A stretch of 15,946 nt of DNA, from positions 1-15,946 of the forward strand of contig JAGXHD010000213.1 of assembly GCA_024636395.1 (NCBI GenBank). The letters are read 5' to 3'. Positions 7,028-15,035 of the stretch are shown here, piece by piece. Both the position numbers and the translations under genes were made by a program. Each line of letters starts with the position of its first letter. The first letter of the stretch is position 1. The stretch comes from Sulfitobacter sp. Its GTDB lineage: Bacteria; Pseudomonadota; Alphaproteobacteria; Rhodobacterales; Rhodobacteraceae. The notes under the pieces were generated by a model that saw only the letters and a program-made list of their open reading frames with translations, made no database searches and had not been told where the DNA came from.

Positions 7028-7926
7028 CACATATCACCCTCCTTGATGGCTCTATCGGGCAGGAACTGGTCAAGCGGAGCGCTGCGCCCGCGACCAACCT
7101 GTGGTCGACCAGCGTAATGATGGACGATCCCGATCTGGTGCGGGCGGTCCACGGAGATTACTTCGCGGTGGGTGCCGGGATCGCGACGACGAACAGCTAT
7201 GCGCTGCACCAGAGCCGTCTGGAGCGGGCTGGGGTTGAGGCGCAGCAGGCGGCGCTGATCGAGATGGCGGTGGATCAAGCGGTGGCCGCGCGGGACGCGC
7301 ACGGCAGCGGGCGCATTGCCGGATCGTTAGGTCCTCTGCTGGCTTCCTTCCGCCCGGATCTGCGGCCTGATGTGGGGCTGGCGGCGGAGCAGTTCGCCGC
7401 CAAGATTGCCATGCTGGGCGACCGTGTGGATCTGTTGATCGCCGAGACGGTCTCATCGCTTCAGGAGGCTGAGGGTGTTTTTCAGGGCTATGTTGCGTCG
7501 GGCTCCGACAAGCCGCTTTGGATGGCCTTCTCAGTCGATGACGAGGATGGAACTAAGCTGCGCTCCGGCGAGCCGCTATTTATCGTGACGCAGATGCTGC
7601 ACCACTACAAACCCGCTGCGGTGCTCCTGAATTGCTCGATGCCGGAGGCGATCACGCAGGGGCTGCCGATCCTCACGGATTGCGAACTGCCGTTCGGCGC
7701 CTATGCCAACGGGTTCACCATGATCACTGACGCCTTCAAGCTCGATGCGCCCACGGTAAATGCCCTTAGCGCGCGCACGGATCTGACGCCGCAGATGTAC
7801 ACCGATCATGTGATGCGTTGGGTCGGAGCAGGGGCCACGATCGTGGGCGGCTGCTGTGAGGTCGGCCCCGCGCACATCGCAGAAATTGCCCGCCGGCTGA
7901 AGGACGCCGGCCACACTCTCGTCTAG
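7024..7926 (+). CDS. homocysteine S-methyltransferase family protein (betaine-homocysteine methyltransferase-like)
   Basis: The 300-residue protein is a zinc-dependent homocysteine S-methyltransferase barrel. The start LLDGSIGQEL (6-15), the GAGIATTNSYA segment (50-60), Cys204 in LLNCSMPE and the Cys277-Cys278 pair in GGCCEVGPAHI are the family's fold and zinc-ligand motifs. The reaction moves a methyl group to homocysteine, giving methionine. The donor could be glycine betaine, S-methylmethionine or DMSP; the length resembles bacterial MmuM-type enzymes rather than the roughly 400-residue animal BHMT. Its place between two dimethylglycine/sarcosine dehydrogenase-type genes argues for betaine, whose product is dimethylglycine. 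ATG 7024 overlaps the upstream stop (ATGA), and the next gene starts 12 bases after the stop, so it is tightly embedded in the operon. Confidence 0.92.
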   Translation: MTHITLLDGSIGQELVKRSAAPATNLWSTSVMMDDPDLVRAVHGDYFAVGAGIATTNSYALHQSRLERAGVEAQQAALIEMAVDQAVAARDAHGSGRIAGSLGPLLASFRPDLRPDVGLAAEQFAAKIAMLGDRVDLLIAETVSSLQEAEGVFQGYVASGSDKPLWMAFSVDDEDGTKLRSGEPLFIVTQMLHHYKPAAVLLNCSMPEAITQGLPILTDCELPFGAYANGFTMITDAFKLDAPTVNALSARTDLTPQMYTDHVMRWVGAGATIVGGCCEVGPAHIAEIARRLKDAGHTLV

Positions 7927-7938
7927 AAAGGTCGCATT

Positions 7939-10383
7939 ATGGCTGATGTTCCGTCCCACGCACGCGTCGTCATTATCGGAGGGGGCGTCATCGGCTGCTC
8001 CGTCGCTTACCACCTCACGAGACTGGGGTGGCAGGACGTGGTATTGCTGGAGCGAAAGCAACTCACTTCCGGCACTACATGGCATGCAGCAGGGCTGATT
8101 GCACAATTGCGGGCGACCAAGAACATGACCAAACTCGCCAAGTATAGCCAGGAGCTGTATGGTAATCTGGAGGCGGAGACGGGCGTGTCCACGGGGTTCA
8201 AGCGCTGTGGTTCCATCACTGTTGCGCTGACGGCGGAGCGGCGCGAGGAGATCTACCGGCAGGCAGCGATGGCGCGGGCCTTTGGCGTGGATGTGGAGGA
8301 AATCTCTGCTGCGGACGTGAAGGAGCGCTACGCCCATCTCAACATCGAGGGCGTGACGGGAGCCGTGTATCTCGACAAGGACGGGCAGGGCGATCCGTCA
8401 AACATCGCGCTGGCGCTTGCAAAAGGCGCGCGGATGCGCGGCGCCCACGTGATCGAGCGGACGGCGGTGACGCGCATCGCCCGCGACGGGCGGCGCGTGA
8501 CCGGCGTGGATTGGGCGCAGGGCGACGAAACAGGCCACATCACCGCCGACATGATCGTGAATTGTGCGGGCATGTGGGGCCATGCCGTGGGCAAGATGGC
8601 GGGCGTGAACGTACCGCTGCATGCCTGCGAGCATTTCTACATCGTCAGCGAAGCGATCCCCGGTCTGACGCAACTGCCGGTTCTGAGGGTGCCGGATGAA
8701 TGCGCCTACTACAAGGAGGACGCGGGCAAGATTATGCTGGGGGCGTTCGAGCCAAATGCCAAGCCTTGGGCGATGGACGGGATCCCTGCGGATTTTGAAT
8801 TCGACCAACTGCCGGAGGACTTTGACCATTTCCAGCCGATCCTTGAAGCTGCGGTGCACCGGATGCCGATGCTGGCCGAAGCGGGGATCCAAACGTTTTT
8901 CAACGGGCCGGAAAGTTTTACGCCCGATGATGCCTACCATCTGGGCCTCGCGCCCGAGATGGACAATGTCTGGGTGGCGGCGGGCTTCAACTCCATCGGC
9001 ATCCAATCAGCGGGCGGGGCGGGCATGGCGCTGAGCCATTGGATGGACGCGGGCGAGAAGCCCTTTGATCTGGGTGATGTGGACATCAGCCGGATGCAGT
9101 CGTTTCAGGGCAACAAAACCTACCTCTTTGAGCGCAGCAAGGAGACGCTGGGCCTGCTTTATGCGGATCATTTCCCCTTTCGCCAAAAAGCCACCGCGCG
9201 CGGGGTGCGGCGCACGCCGTTTCACGCGCATCTCGAGGAGCGGGGGGCTGTGATGGGCGAGCTTGCGGGCTGGGAGCGGGCTAACTGGTTTGCCCGCCCG
9301 GGGCAGGAGAGGGAGTACCGCTACTCATGGCAGCGACAGAATTTCTTCGACAACGTGGCGGAGGAGCACCGCGCCGTGCGCACCAACGTCGGCATGTACG
9401 ACATGTCGTCGTTCGGGAAGATCAGGGTGGAGGGGCGCGATGCGGAGGCGTTTCTCAATTACATCGGCGGTGGTGATTTTTCGGTACCGGTGGGCAAGAT
9501 CGTCTATACACAGTTTCTCAACCAACGCGGTGGGATCGAGGCGGATGTGACTGTAACGCGACTGAGCGAGACGGCCTATCTGGTGGTGACGCCTGCCGCG
9601 ACGCGGCTGGCTGATGAGACATGGATGCGCCGCCATCTGGGCGATTTCAACGTGGTGATCACCGATGTGACGGCGGGAGAGGGTGTGCTTGCCGTGATGG
9701 GACCGCAATCGCGCGCTCTGTTGCAGCTGGTCTCGCCCAACGATTTCACCAATGCGGTCAATCCCTTCGGCACCGCACAGCAGATCGAGATCGGCATGGG
9801 ACTGGCGCGGGTCCACCGCGTAACCTACGTGGGCGAGTTGGGCTGGGAGATCTACGTGAGTGCCGATCAAGCGGCGCATGTGTTCGAGACGCTGGCGCAG
9901 GCCGGTCAGGACTTTGGCCTCAAGCTGTGCGGTATGCACATGATGGATACCTGCCGGATGGAGAAGGGTTTTCGCCACTTCGGACATGACATCACCACAG
10001 AGGATCATGTGCTGGAGGCAGGCCTGGGATTTGCCGTGAAAACCTCTAAGCCTGATTTCATCGGACGCACGGCGGTGCTGGAGAAAAAGGAAGCGGGACT
10101 GGATGTGCGTCTTGTGCAATTCAGGCTCAATGATCCCGGACCGCTGTTGTATCACAACGAGCCCATTCTGCGTAACGGGGAAATCGTGGGCTCGCTCAGT
10201 TCGGGGGCGTATGGTCATCACCTGGGCGCCGCCATGGGCCTCGGCTACTTGCCGTGCAAGGGGGAGAGCTCCGCAGATCTGCTGGGCTCTGACTACGAGA
10301 TCGACATCATGGGCCGCCGTGTGGCCGCCGAGGCCTCGCTAAAGCCCATGTATGATCCGGCGTCCGAGCGGGCGCGGGTGTAA
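7939..10383 (+). CDS. dimethylglycine/sarcosine dehydrogenase-type FAD-GcvT fusion protein (intact paralogue)
   Basis: This intact 814-residue protein has a DAO FAD domain (VVIIGGGVIGCSVAYHL at 10-26), an FAO_M linker (about 370-425), a GCV_T folate domain (about 430-700, with YVGELGWEIYV) and a GCV_T C-terminal domain (about 710-800, with GSLSSGAYGHHLGAAMGLGY). His49 in GTTWHAAG is the expected covalent FAD site. The enzyme should demethylate dimethylglycine or sarcosine with transfer of the C1 unit to tetrahydrofolate and electrons to an ETF-type acceptor. It differs clearly from the paralogue at 4579 (AAGLIAQLRA here against AAGNCPNFSS there, after the FAD histidine). The two may therefore act on successive substrates. 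Which takes dimethylglycine and which sarcosine cannot be told from sequence alone. It follows the methyltransferase after 12 bases. Confidence 0.93.
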   Translation: MADVPSHARVVIIGGGVIGCSVAYHLTRLGWQDVVLLERKQLTSGTTWHAAGLIAQLRATKNMTKLAKYSQELYGNLEAETGVSTGFKRCGSITVALTAERREEIYRQAAMARAFGVDVEEISAADVKERYAHLNIEGVTGAVYLDKDGQGDPSNIALALAKGARMRGAHVIERTAVTRIARDGRRVTGVDWAQGDETGHITADMIVNCAGMWGHAVGKMAGVNVPLHACEHFYIVSEAIPGLTQLPVLRVPDECAYYKEDAGKIMLGAFEPNAKPWAMDGIPADFEFDQLPEDFDHFQPILEAAVHRMPMLAEAGIQTFFNGPESFTPDDAYHLGLAPEMDNVWVAAGFNSIGIQSAGGAGMALSHWMDAGEKPFDLGDVDISRMQSFQGNKTYLFERSKETLGLLYADHFPFRQKATARGVRRTPFHAHLEERGAVMGELAGWERANWFARPGQEREYRYSWQRQNFFDNVAEEHRAVRTNVGMYDMSSFGKIRVEGRDAEAFLNYIGGGDFSVPVGKIVYTQFLNQRGGIEADVTVTRLSETAYLVVTPAATRLADETWMRRHLGDFNVVITDVTAGEGVLAVMGPQSRALLQLVSPNDFTNAVNPFGTAQQIEIGMGLARVHRVTYVGELGWEIYVSADQAAHVFETLAQAGQDFGLKLCGMHMMDTCRMEKGFRHFGHDITTEDHVLEAGLGFAVKTSKPDFIGRTAVLEKKEAGLDVRLVQFRLNDPGPLLYHNEPILRNGEIVGSLSSGAYGHHLGAAMGLGYLPCKGESSADLLGSDYEIDIMGRRVAAEASLKPMYDPASERARV

Positions 10384-10449
10384 CGGGTACAATGTAGCGC
10401 TTTCCCTTTCCCCCTTCCTTGCAATAACGATCGCGAGGAGGAGACCGAT

Positions 10450-11367
10450 ATGCGAAATCCAGACAGCCCGCTGCCCACCACGGATCAAGACACCCCGCAG
10501 GGGCTTTCGTTTGCAGGGGGCGCTTATGTGTTCTGGGGATTTCTGCCACTCTATATGAAGCTGTTGAGCCATATTCCCGTAGCGGAGGTCATCGCACACC
10601 GGATCATCTGGTCCGTGCCTGTGGCCGCTGTGGTGCTGATCGTGCTGCGACGCACGGCAAGCCTGCGTGAGGCGTTTCGCAATCCGCGCATGCTGGCGAT
10701 GGGCTGTGTGACTGCCGCGCTCATCTCGCTGAACTGGGGGCTTTATGTCTATGCGATCATCTCGGATCATGCTTTGGATGCGGCGATTGGCTACTACATC
10801 AACCCGCTCTTCAGCGTTTTTCTGGCGGCGGTGCTTCTGGGAGAAAAGCTCAACCCCGCGCAGATGGTGGCGATAGGCATTGCTGTCGTCGCGGTACTGG
10901 TGCTTATTTTCGATGCGGACCGCACGCCTTGGCTCGCATTCGGGATGATGCTCACTTGGGGGTTTTATGCCTTGGCCAAGAAGAGCCTGCCGATCGGGCC
11001 CAATCAGGGGTTTTTGATGGAGGTGCTGATCCTGCTGCCGCCTGCGCTGGCCTACGTCGTATATGCGGCCGGTACGGGCAGTGCGCATTTCTGGGTGGGG
11101 AATTCCTCCGATACCTGGCTGCTGATGGGTTGCGGTGTGGCGACGGCGGTGCCGCTCCTGTTTTATGCCAACGGGGCAAAGCGTCTGCGGCTCTCGACGA
11201 TCGCCGTCATGCAATACATCGCTCCCACGATGATCATGCTCAACGCGGTTTTCATCTTCGGCGAGCCGTTTGGGCGCGCGCGCGCCATTGCGCTGCCACT
11301 GATCTGGCTGGCGCTTGTGATTTATACCGTCTCGATGGTGCGCCAGATGCGCGCGGCGCGGGCTTAG
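10450..11367 (+). CDS. rarD: EamA-family transporter, RarD type
   Basis: The 305-residue protein is hydrophobic throughout, with about ten membrane-spanning stretches as expected of two EamA repeats. RarD-type features include GAYVFWGFLPLYMKLL near the N-terminus, the HRIIWSVP segment, LNWGLYVYAI and YYINPLFSVFLAAVLLGE. The substrate of RarD proteins is not settled. GAGGAGGAG stands six bases before ATG 10450 and fixes the start. It begins 66 bases after the second dehydrogenase on the same strand, so it could be the last gene of the operon and export or import a related amine or amino acid. The gap is larger than elsewhere in the operon, so a separate promoter is possible. Its stop overlaps the last bases of the opposing NTF2-like gene (11364-11367). 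Confidence 0.88.
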   Translation: MRNPDSPLPTTDQDTPQGLSFAGGAYVFWGFLPLYMKLLSHIPVAEVIAHRIIWSVPVAAVVLIVLRRTASLREAFRNPRMLAMGCVTAALISLNWGLYVYAIISDHALDAAIGYYINPLFSVFLAAVLLGEKLNPAQMVAIGIAVVAVLVLIFDADRTPWLAFGMMLTWGFYALAKKSLPIGPNQGFLMEVLILLPPALAYVVYAAGTGSAHFWVGNSSDTWLLMGCGVATAVPLLFYANGAKRLRLSTIAVMQYIAPTMIMLNAVFIFGEPFGRARAIALPLIWLALVIYTVSMVRQMRAARA

Positions 11368-11774
11368 CTGATCGCCGATTTATGCTTGAGGAATGAGGGA
11401 TCATTCGCGACCCGCTCGCTCATCGCGGTCCTGAGGGCCCCGATAGTTTTATAAGGTCGCATGACCACTTCGAGGGTTTGCATCAGGCCTTCCTCGTTGA
11501 GCGTGATCAGATCGACGCCCACGCAATCGAGCCCCTCCACCTTGCATTGGAATTCCAGAGCCCAATCCTTGTCTGCGCCCATCACACGGCGATACTCGAA
11601 ATTGGTAAAGACCTCGTTGACGTGGCCCAGAACGGCGGCGACGGCATCGCTGCCGTGCCATGTGGCCCAGTAGGTCGGGGGCTGGAATGTCACGTCCTTG
11701 GCCATCAGCGCGGGCACGCCGGAGTGATCATGGGCGAGGACGAGATCATGGAATTTCTGGATCGTCGGATGCAT
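11364..11774 (-). CDS. NTF2/SnoaL-like small protein
   Basis: This 136-residue protein looks like a nuclear-transport-factor-2-like (SnoaL-type) cone fold. It shows the usual pattern: an N-terminal helix (MHPTIQKFHDLVLAHDHSGV), LMAKDVTFQPPTYWATWHG, a central segment on escorting a lipid-free pocket, and VVMRPYKT near the end. The family holds small ligand-binding proteins and isomerases; no substrate can be read from the sequence. The frame is open much further upstream, but AAGGGAG six bases before ATG 11774 and the loss of protein-like sequence beyond it set the start there. The gene converges on rarD with a four-base overlap of stops and no terminator between, so read-through would make antisense RNA. 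It is divergent from the RluA-family gene. Confidence 0.8.
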   Translation of the reverse strand: MHPTIQKFHDLVLAHDHSGVPALMAKDVTFQPPTYWATWHGSDAVAAVLGHVNEVFTNFEYRRVMGADKDWALEFQCKVEGLDCVGVDLITLNEEGLMQTLEVVMRPYKTIGALRTAMSERVANDPSFLKHKSAIS

Positions 11775-11849
11775 TGCGGATCTCCCTTCTTGAAAGAGCC
11801 TGGCACGGGGAGGGTTGAAAACAAACCCTGCGCGTGGGACTGAACGGCG

Positions 11850-12497
11850 ATGGACGCAACGTATTCCCCCCCGATGGACCCACTGTAGGTTCTGCACCTC
11901 GACCACGAGGTCATCTTGGTCGACAAGCCCGCCGGACTGTTGTCGGTGCCGGGCAAGGGCCCAGATTTGAGCGATTGCCTGCTTGCCCGCGTGCAGGCTG
12001 CCTTCCCCGACGCGCTGCTGGTACACCGGCTCGACCGGGATACGTCCGGTGTGATGATCTTCGCGATGACACCCTATGCACAGCGCCATCTGGGGCTGCA
12101 GTTCGAAAAGCGGATGACGAAGAAGACCTACGTTGCGCGCATCTGGGGCGTGCCTGCCGAAAAGTCCGGCACCATTGACCTGCCGTTGATCGTCGACTGG
12201 CCAAACCGCCCGCGCCAGATGGTCTGCCACGAGACGGGGAAACCCGCGCAGACCGATTGGCGCGTGACAAAGGACGAAGGCACAACCTCCCGCGTCCGCC
12301 TCACGCCTCACACGGGGCGGAGCCACCAGCTGCGCGTGCATATGCTGAGCCTCGGGCACCCCATATTAGGTGATCCCTTCTACGCGGAAGGGGCTGCGCG
12401 GGAGTATCCCAGGATGATGCTCCATTCGCAGGAATTGCGGTTCAAGCATCCGGATGGCGGTCATTCCACGCAGGTGCGAAGCAAGGCTCCGTTTTGA
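11850..12497 (+). CDS. RluA-family pseudouridine synthase with an early in-frame stop codon
   Basis: The main body (from about 11889) encodes an RluA-type RNA pseudouridine synthase, with VDKPAGLLSVPGKGP, the catalytic-Asp motif HRLDRDTSGVM, KTYVARIWG, TGRSHQLRVHM and GDPFYAEG. The family turns specific uridines of rRNA or tRNA into pseudouridine. From ATG 11850 the reading is MDATYSPPMDPL, then TAG at 11886, then VLHLDHEV and the rest in the same frame. The residues on both sides of the stop fit the normal N-terminus of the family, so the TAG looks like a substituted sense codon (GAG or CAG would be one base away). Without read-through, only a CTG (11892) or TTG (11916) start is available; the TTG start would cut off the first strand. 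The C-terminus is whole. It may be a sequencing error, a decaying gene, or a gene using a rare start. Confidence 0.85.
11886..11888 (+). other. in-frame amber codon in the RluA-family gene
   Basis: TAG stands at codon 13 counting from ATG 11850. Protein-like sequence continues in the same frame on both sides. It is a single-codon lesion, unlike the one-base shift in the flavoprotein gene. Confidence 0.75.
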
Positions 12498-12573
12498 CGC
12501 GGATGCTGGAACGGGTGGAAAGCGCGGGATTGAGTTTAGTCGGAAAAATGAAAATGTGAATTTGGAATTGATT

Positions 12574-12600
12574 CCGTCCCGGCACGCGAAGCGGGGACGG
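12574..12600 (+). terminator. terminator-like hairpin after the RluA-family gene
   Basis: CCGTCCC (12574-12580) pairs perfectly with GGGACGG (12594-12600) across a 13-base loop that can form two more pairs. It is followed by agctttt, so the T run is short (four). It lies 77 bases past the stop. It is a plausible but weak intrinsic terminator. Confidence 0.5.
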
Positions 12601-12758
12601 AGCTTTTCCACTTTTCACGCGTGATCGCTCTTCAGCTATCCGTGCACCACATCCGAATTAGAGATAGTTTATAGAAGACTAATCGTGAAAAGATCGTCCT
12701 TCATTTTTCCAAAGCAACTGAATCTACCTCTGAGATCAGTGATGGTCTTTGAAATGAA

Positions 12759-12782
12759 AAGGGCCGCCCGAAAGCAGCCCTT
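12759..12782 (-). terminator. intrinsic terminator of the aldehyde dehydrogenase gene
   Basis: On the minus strand AAGGGCTGC pairs with GCGGCCCTT (nine pairs, one G-T) around a six-base loop, followed at once by TTTTC. It lies 25 bases past the stop codon of the aldehyde dehydrogenase gene, where a terminator is expected. Confidence 0.75.
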
Positions 12783-12806
12783 GCCAGACATAGAGGAAGT
12801 CTTGAT

Positions 12807-14234
12807 TTACTCGGCGGCCCAGCCTGAGACGGCTTTGACTTCCAGAAATTCTTCCAAGCCAAACACGCCGCCTTCGCGACCATTGCCGGATTGCTTGTAT
12901 CCGCCGAAGGGAGAGCCCTGCGCGAAGCCTTGGCCATTGGTCTCGACCATGCCGGAGCGCAGGCGGCGCGCGACACGGCGGCGCTTTTCCGGATCTTCGG
13001 TCTGGACGTAATTGGTCAGGCCGTAAGGCGTGTCATTGGCGATGGCGATCGCTTCCTCTTCGGTTTCGAAGGGGATGATCGACAGAACCGGGCCAAAGAC
13101 CTCTTCGCGGGCGATGGTCATCGTGTTGTCGACATCTGCAAAGACCGTTGGCTTTACGTAGTAGCCGCGGTTCAGGCCGTCGGGGCGGCCAAGGCCACCG
13201 GCGGTGAGGCGGGCCTCTGACATGCCTTTTTCGATAAGCCCCTGGATCTTGTTGAACTGCGCTTCCGAGACGACCGGGCCGATATGCTTGCCCTCTTCGG
13301 ATGCGGGACCGACGTGGGTGTTCGTCGCGACGTCTGACGCGCTGGCTACGGCTTCATCGTAGCGGGATTTATGCACCAGCATGCGCGTGGGTGCATTACA
13401 TGACTGGCCCGAGTTGCGGAAGCATTTGATCGCGCCCTGTTTTGCGGCATTCGGCTCGGCGTCCTCGAAGATGATGTTTGCACCCTTGCCGCCCAGTTCG
13501 AGAGATACACGCTTGAGCGTATCTGCGGCGGCTTTGGAGATGGCAATGCCTGCACGGGTGGAGCCAGTGAAACTGACCATGTCGACTTCCGGATGCGCGG
13601 AGAGCTGGCTGCCGACGCCGGGGCCATCGCCATTGACGAGGTTGAACACGCCTGCGGGGAAGCCTGCTTCATGCACGAACTCGGCGAACAGCAGGCCCGA
13701 AAGCGGTGCAATCTCGGAGGGCTTCAGCACCACAGTATTGCCGGTCGCCAGCGCAGGGATTACTTTTAGGGTAATCTGGTTCATCGGCCAGTTCCAGGGC
13801 GTGATGAGAGCGCATACGCCGATCGGCTCCAGCAGGGTTTTCTCCGATGCGGTGAAATCCCGCTCGAAGCTGAAATCCTTGAACGCATTGAGGAAGCCGC
13901 CGATGTGCCAGCTGCCGGCACCGACCTGTTGCTGGCGGCTCAGCAGAATGGGTGCGCCCATTTCCATCGACATGGCCTGTGCCATCTCTTCCTGACGCGC
14001 ATCATAGATTTCGGCCAGTTTCTGGATCAGCCCGGTGCGTTCTTCCTTGGAGGTCTGCGACCAGCTCTCGAAAGCGGCGCGCGCGGCGTTTACTGCGGCG
14101 TCGGTATCTGCCTTGTCGCCCAGAGAGATGACTGCGCATTGCTCTTCGGTGGAGGGATCGATGACGGCGAAATCATTGGCCTTTGTCGGTGGGACCCAAG
14201 CGCCGTTGATGTAGAAGTTGCGTTTCTCTAGCAT
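12807..14234 (-). CDS. NAD(P)-dependent aldehyde dehydrogenase family protein
   Basis: The 475-residue protein is a standard-length ALDH. It has the cofactor motif ITPWNWPMNQ (Asn148), the GFPAGVFNLVNG segment, FTGSTRAG (222-229), Glu246 in LELGGKG and the catalytic Cys279 in FRNSGQSCNAP. EEVFGPVLSIIPF and SPFGGYKQSGNGREGG near the C-terminus are also typical. The enzyme oxidises an aldehyde to its acid; the substrate is not readable from sequence. I chose ATG 14234 because AAGGAG sits seven bases before it. An in-frame ATG six bases earlier (14240) is only one base from that box. It is divergent from the 1-Cys peroxiredoxin, with 130 bases between them, so shared control by oxidative or aldehyde stress is possible. 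Betaine aldehyde dehydrogenase is one option given the operon upstream, but no feature here proves it. Confidence 0.94.
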   Translation of the reverse strand: MLEKRNFYINGAWVPPTKANDFAVIDPSTEEQCAVISLGDKADTDAAVNAARAAFESWSQTSKEERTGLIQKLAEIYDARQEEMAQAMSMEMGAPILLSRQQQVGAGSWHIGGFLNAFKDFSFERDFTASEKTLLEPIGVCALITPWNWPMNQITLKVIPALATGNTVVLKPSEIAPLSGLLFAEFVHEAGFPAGVFNLVNGDGPGVGSQLSAHPEVDMVSFTGSTRAGIAISKAAADTLKRVSLELGGKGANIIFEDAEPNAAKQGAIKCFRNSGQSCNAPTRMLVHKSRYDEAVASASDVATNTHVGPASEEGKHIGPVVSEAQFNKIQGLIEKGMSEARLTAGGLGRPDGLNRGYYVKPTVFADVDNTMTIAREEVFGPVLSIIPFETEEEAIAIANDTPYGLTNYVQTEDPEKRRRVARRLRSGMVETNGQGFAQGSPFGGYKQSGNGREGGVFGLEEFLEVKAVSGWAAE

Positions 14235-14308
14235 GATCATGCTCCTTATCTGAGATTTGGCCTCACTGTGTCATTGCCCCTTGCTCCGTGCAAGACGGGG
14301 GATGAAAC

Positions 14309-14337
14309 TTGGGCGAGGAACGACTATGTCATACAAA
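14309..14337 (+). promoter_or_regulatory. possible promoter for the 1-Cys peroxiredoxin
   Basis: TTGGGC (14309-14314) and TACAAA (14332-14337) are 17 bases apart and lie 28 bases before ATG 14365. The match to sigma-70 consensus is moderate (three and four of six). The short divergent gap must also serve the aldehyde dehydrogenase gene on the other strand. Confidence 0.3.
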
Positions 14338-14364
14338 TCATAAACCTAAATGGAGAGCGGCAAA

Positions 14365-15018
14365 ATGAGTTTGCGCATCAATGACACGATTCCGGATCTT
14401 ACAGTGGAAACGGATCAGGGCACGATCAGCCTGCATGATTTCGTAGGGGATCACTGGGCTATTCTATTCTCGCATCCCAAGGATTTCACACCTGTCTGCA
14501 CGACCGAGTTCGGCGCGGTGGCGCAACTGTCGGACGAGTGGGAGAAGCGCGGCACTAAGGTTATTGGTGTCTCCGTCGACGGTGTCGAGGACCATAAGAA
14601 GTGGAAGGCGGATATTGAGACCGTTGCGGGGACCAAAGCGGGTTTTCCGATCATTGCTGATGCGGATCTGACGCTGTCCAAAGCGTTTGATATGCTGCCG
14701 GCCGAGGCGTATCTGCCGGATGGAAGGACGCCTGCCGACAGTGCGACGGTGCGCGCTGTGTTCATCATCGGTCCTGACAAAAAACTAAAGCTGTCGATGA
14801 CCTATCCCATGACGGTCGGCCGGAATTTCGCCGAAGTGCTGCGCGCGTTGGATGGCTTGCAGACATCTTCAGGTCAGGGTGTTGCGACGCCTGCGAACTG
14901 GAACGTGGGTGATGATGTGATCATCCCTGCAACGGTATCGGATGAGGATGCGACCGCAAAGTTCGGGTCTTTCAAGAAGGTCTTGCCCTATCTGCGCACC
15001 GCGAAACTGCCAGATTGA
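14365..15018 (+). CDS. 1-Cys peroxiredoxin (Prx6 family)
   Basis: The 217-residue protein matches the Prx6 group. The peroxidatic Cys45 lies in HPKDFTPVCTTEFG, followed by VIGVSVDGVEDHKKWKADIE and the long C-terminal dimer arm with YPMTVGRNFAEVLRALDGLQ. No other cysteine occurs, so it is a true 1-Cys enzyme that needs an outside thiol (such as glutathione) to recycle. It reduces hydrogen peroxide and organic peroxides in the cytoplasm. I chose ATG 14365 because GGAGAG lies eight bases upstream; the ATG at 14350 overlaps that box and has none of its own. A strong two-way terminator follows. It is transcribed away from the aldehyde dehydrogenase gene. Confidence 0.95.
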   Translation: MSLRINDTIPDLTVETDQGTISLHDFVGDHWAILFSHPKDFTPVCTTEFGAVAQLSDEWEKRGTKVIGVSVDGVEDHKKWKADIETVAGTKAGFPIIADADLTLSKAFDMLPAEAYLPDGRTPADSATVRAVFIIGPDKKLKLSMTYPMTVGRNFAEVLRALDGLQTSSGQGVATPANWNVGDDVIIPATVSDEDATAKFGSFKKVLPYLRTAKLPD

Positions 15019-15035
15019 AGCAAGTGGTATAAAGT

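Larger units (their letters stand above)
12498..12806. other. intergenic region between convergent genes
   Basis: This 309-base stretch lies between the ends of the RluA-family gene and the aldehyde dehydrogenase gene. It holds a terminator-like hairpin for each (12574-12600 and 12759-12782). The part between them (about 12610-12755) is clearly more AT-rich than the coding DNA around it. Open frames here lack ribosome-binding sites and protein-like composition. I see no RNA gene or repeat. Confidence 0.55.

Noticed and set aside
9325..10221. 298-codon minus-strand open frame
   Set aside because: It is antisense to the GcvT part of the intact dehydrogenase. The His/Arg-rich product and absence of any recognisable domain mark it as a shadow.
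11775..12359. N-terminal extension of the NTF2-like frame to 331 codons
   Set aside because: The frame is open by chance across the opposing RluA-family gene. A good ribosome-binding site and the family's N-terminal helix put the start at 11774.
12685..13011. 108-codon plus-strand open frame entering the aldehyde dehydrogenase region
   Set aside because: It runs over the terminator and the 3' end of the aldehyde dehydrogenase gene, with no ribosome-binding site and no family resemblance.
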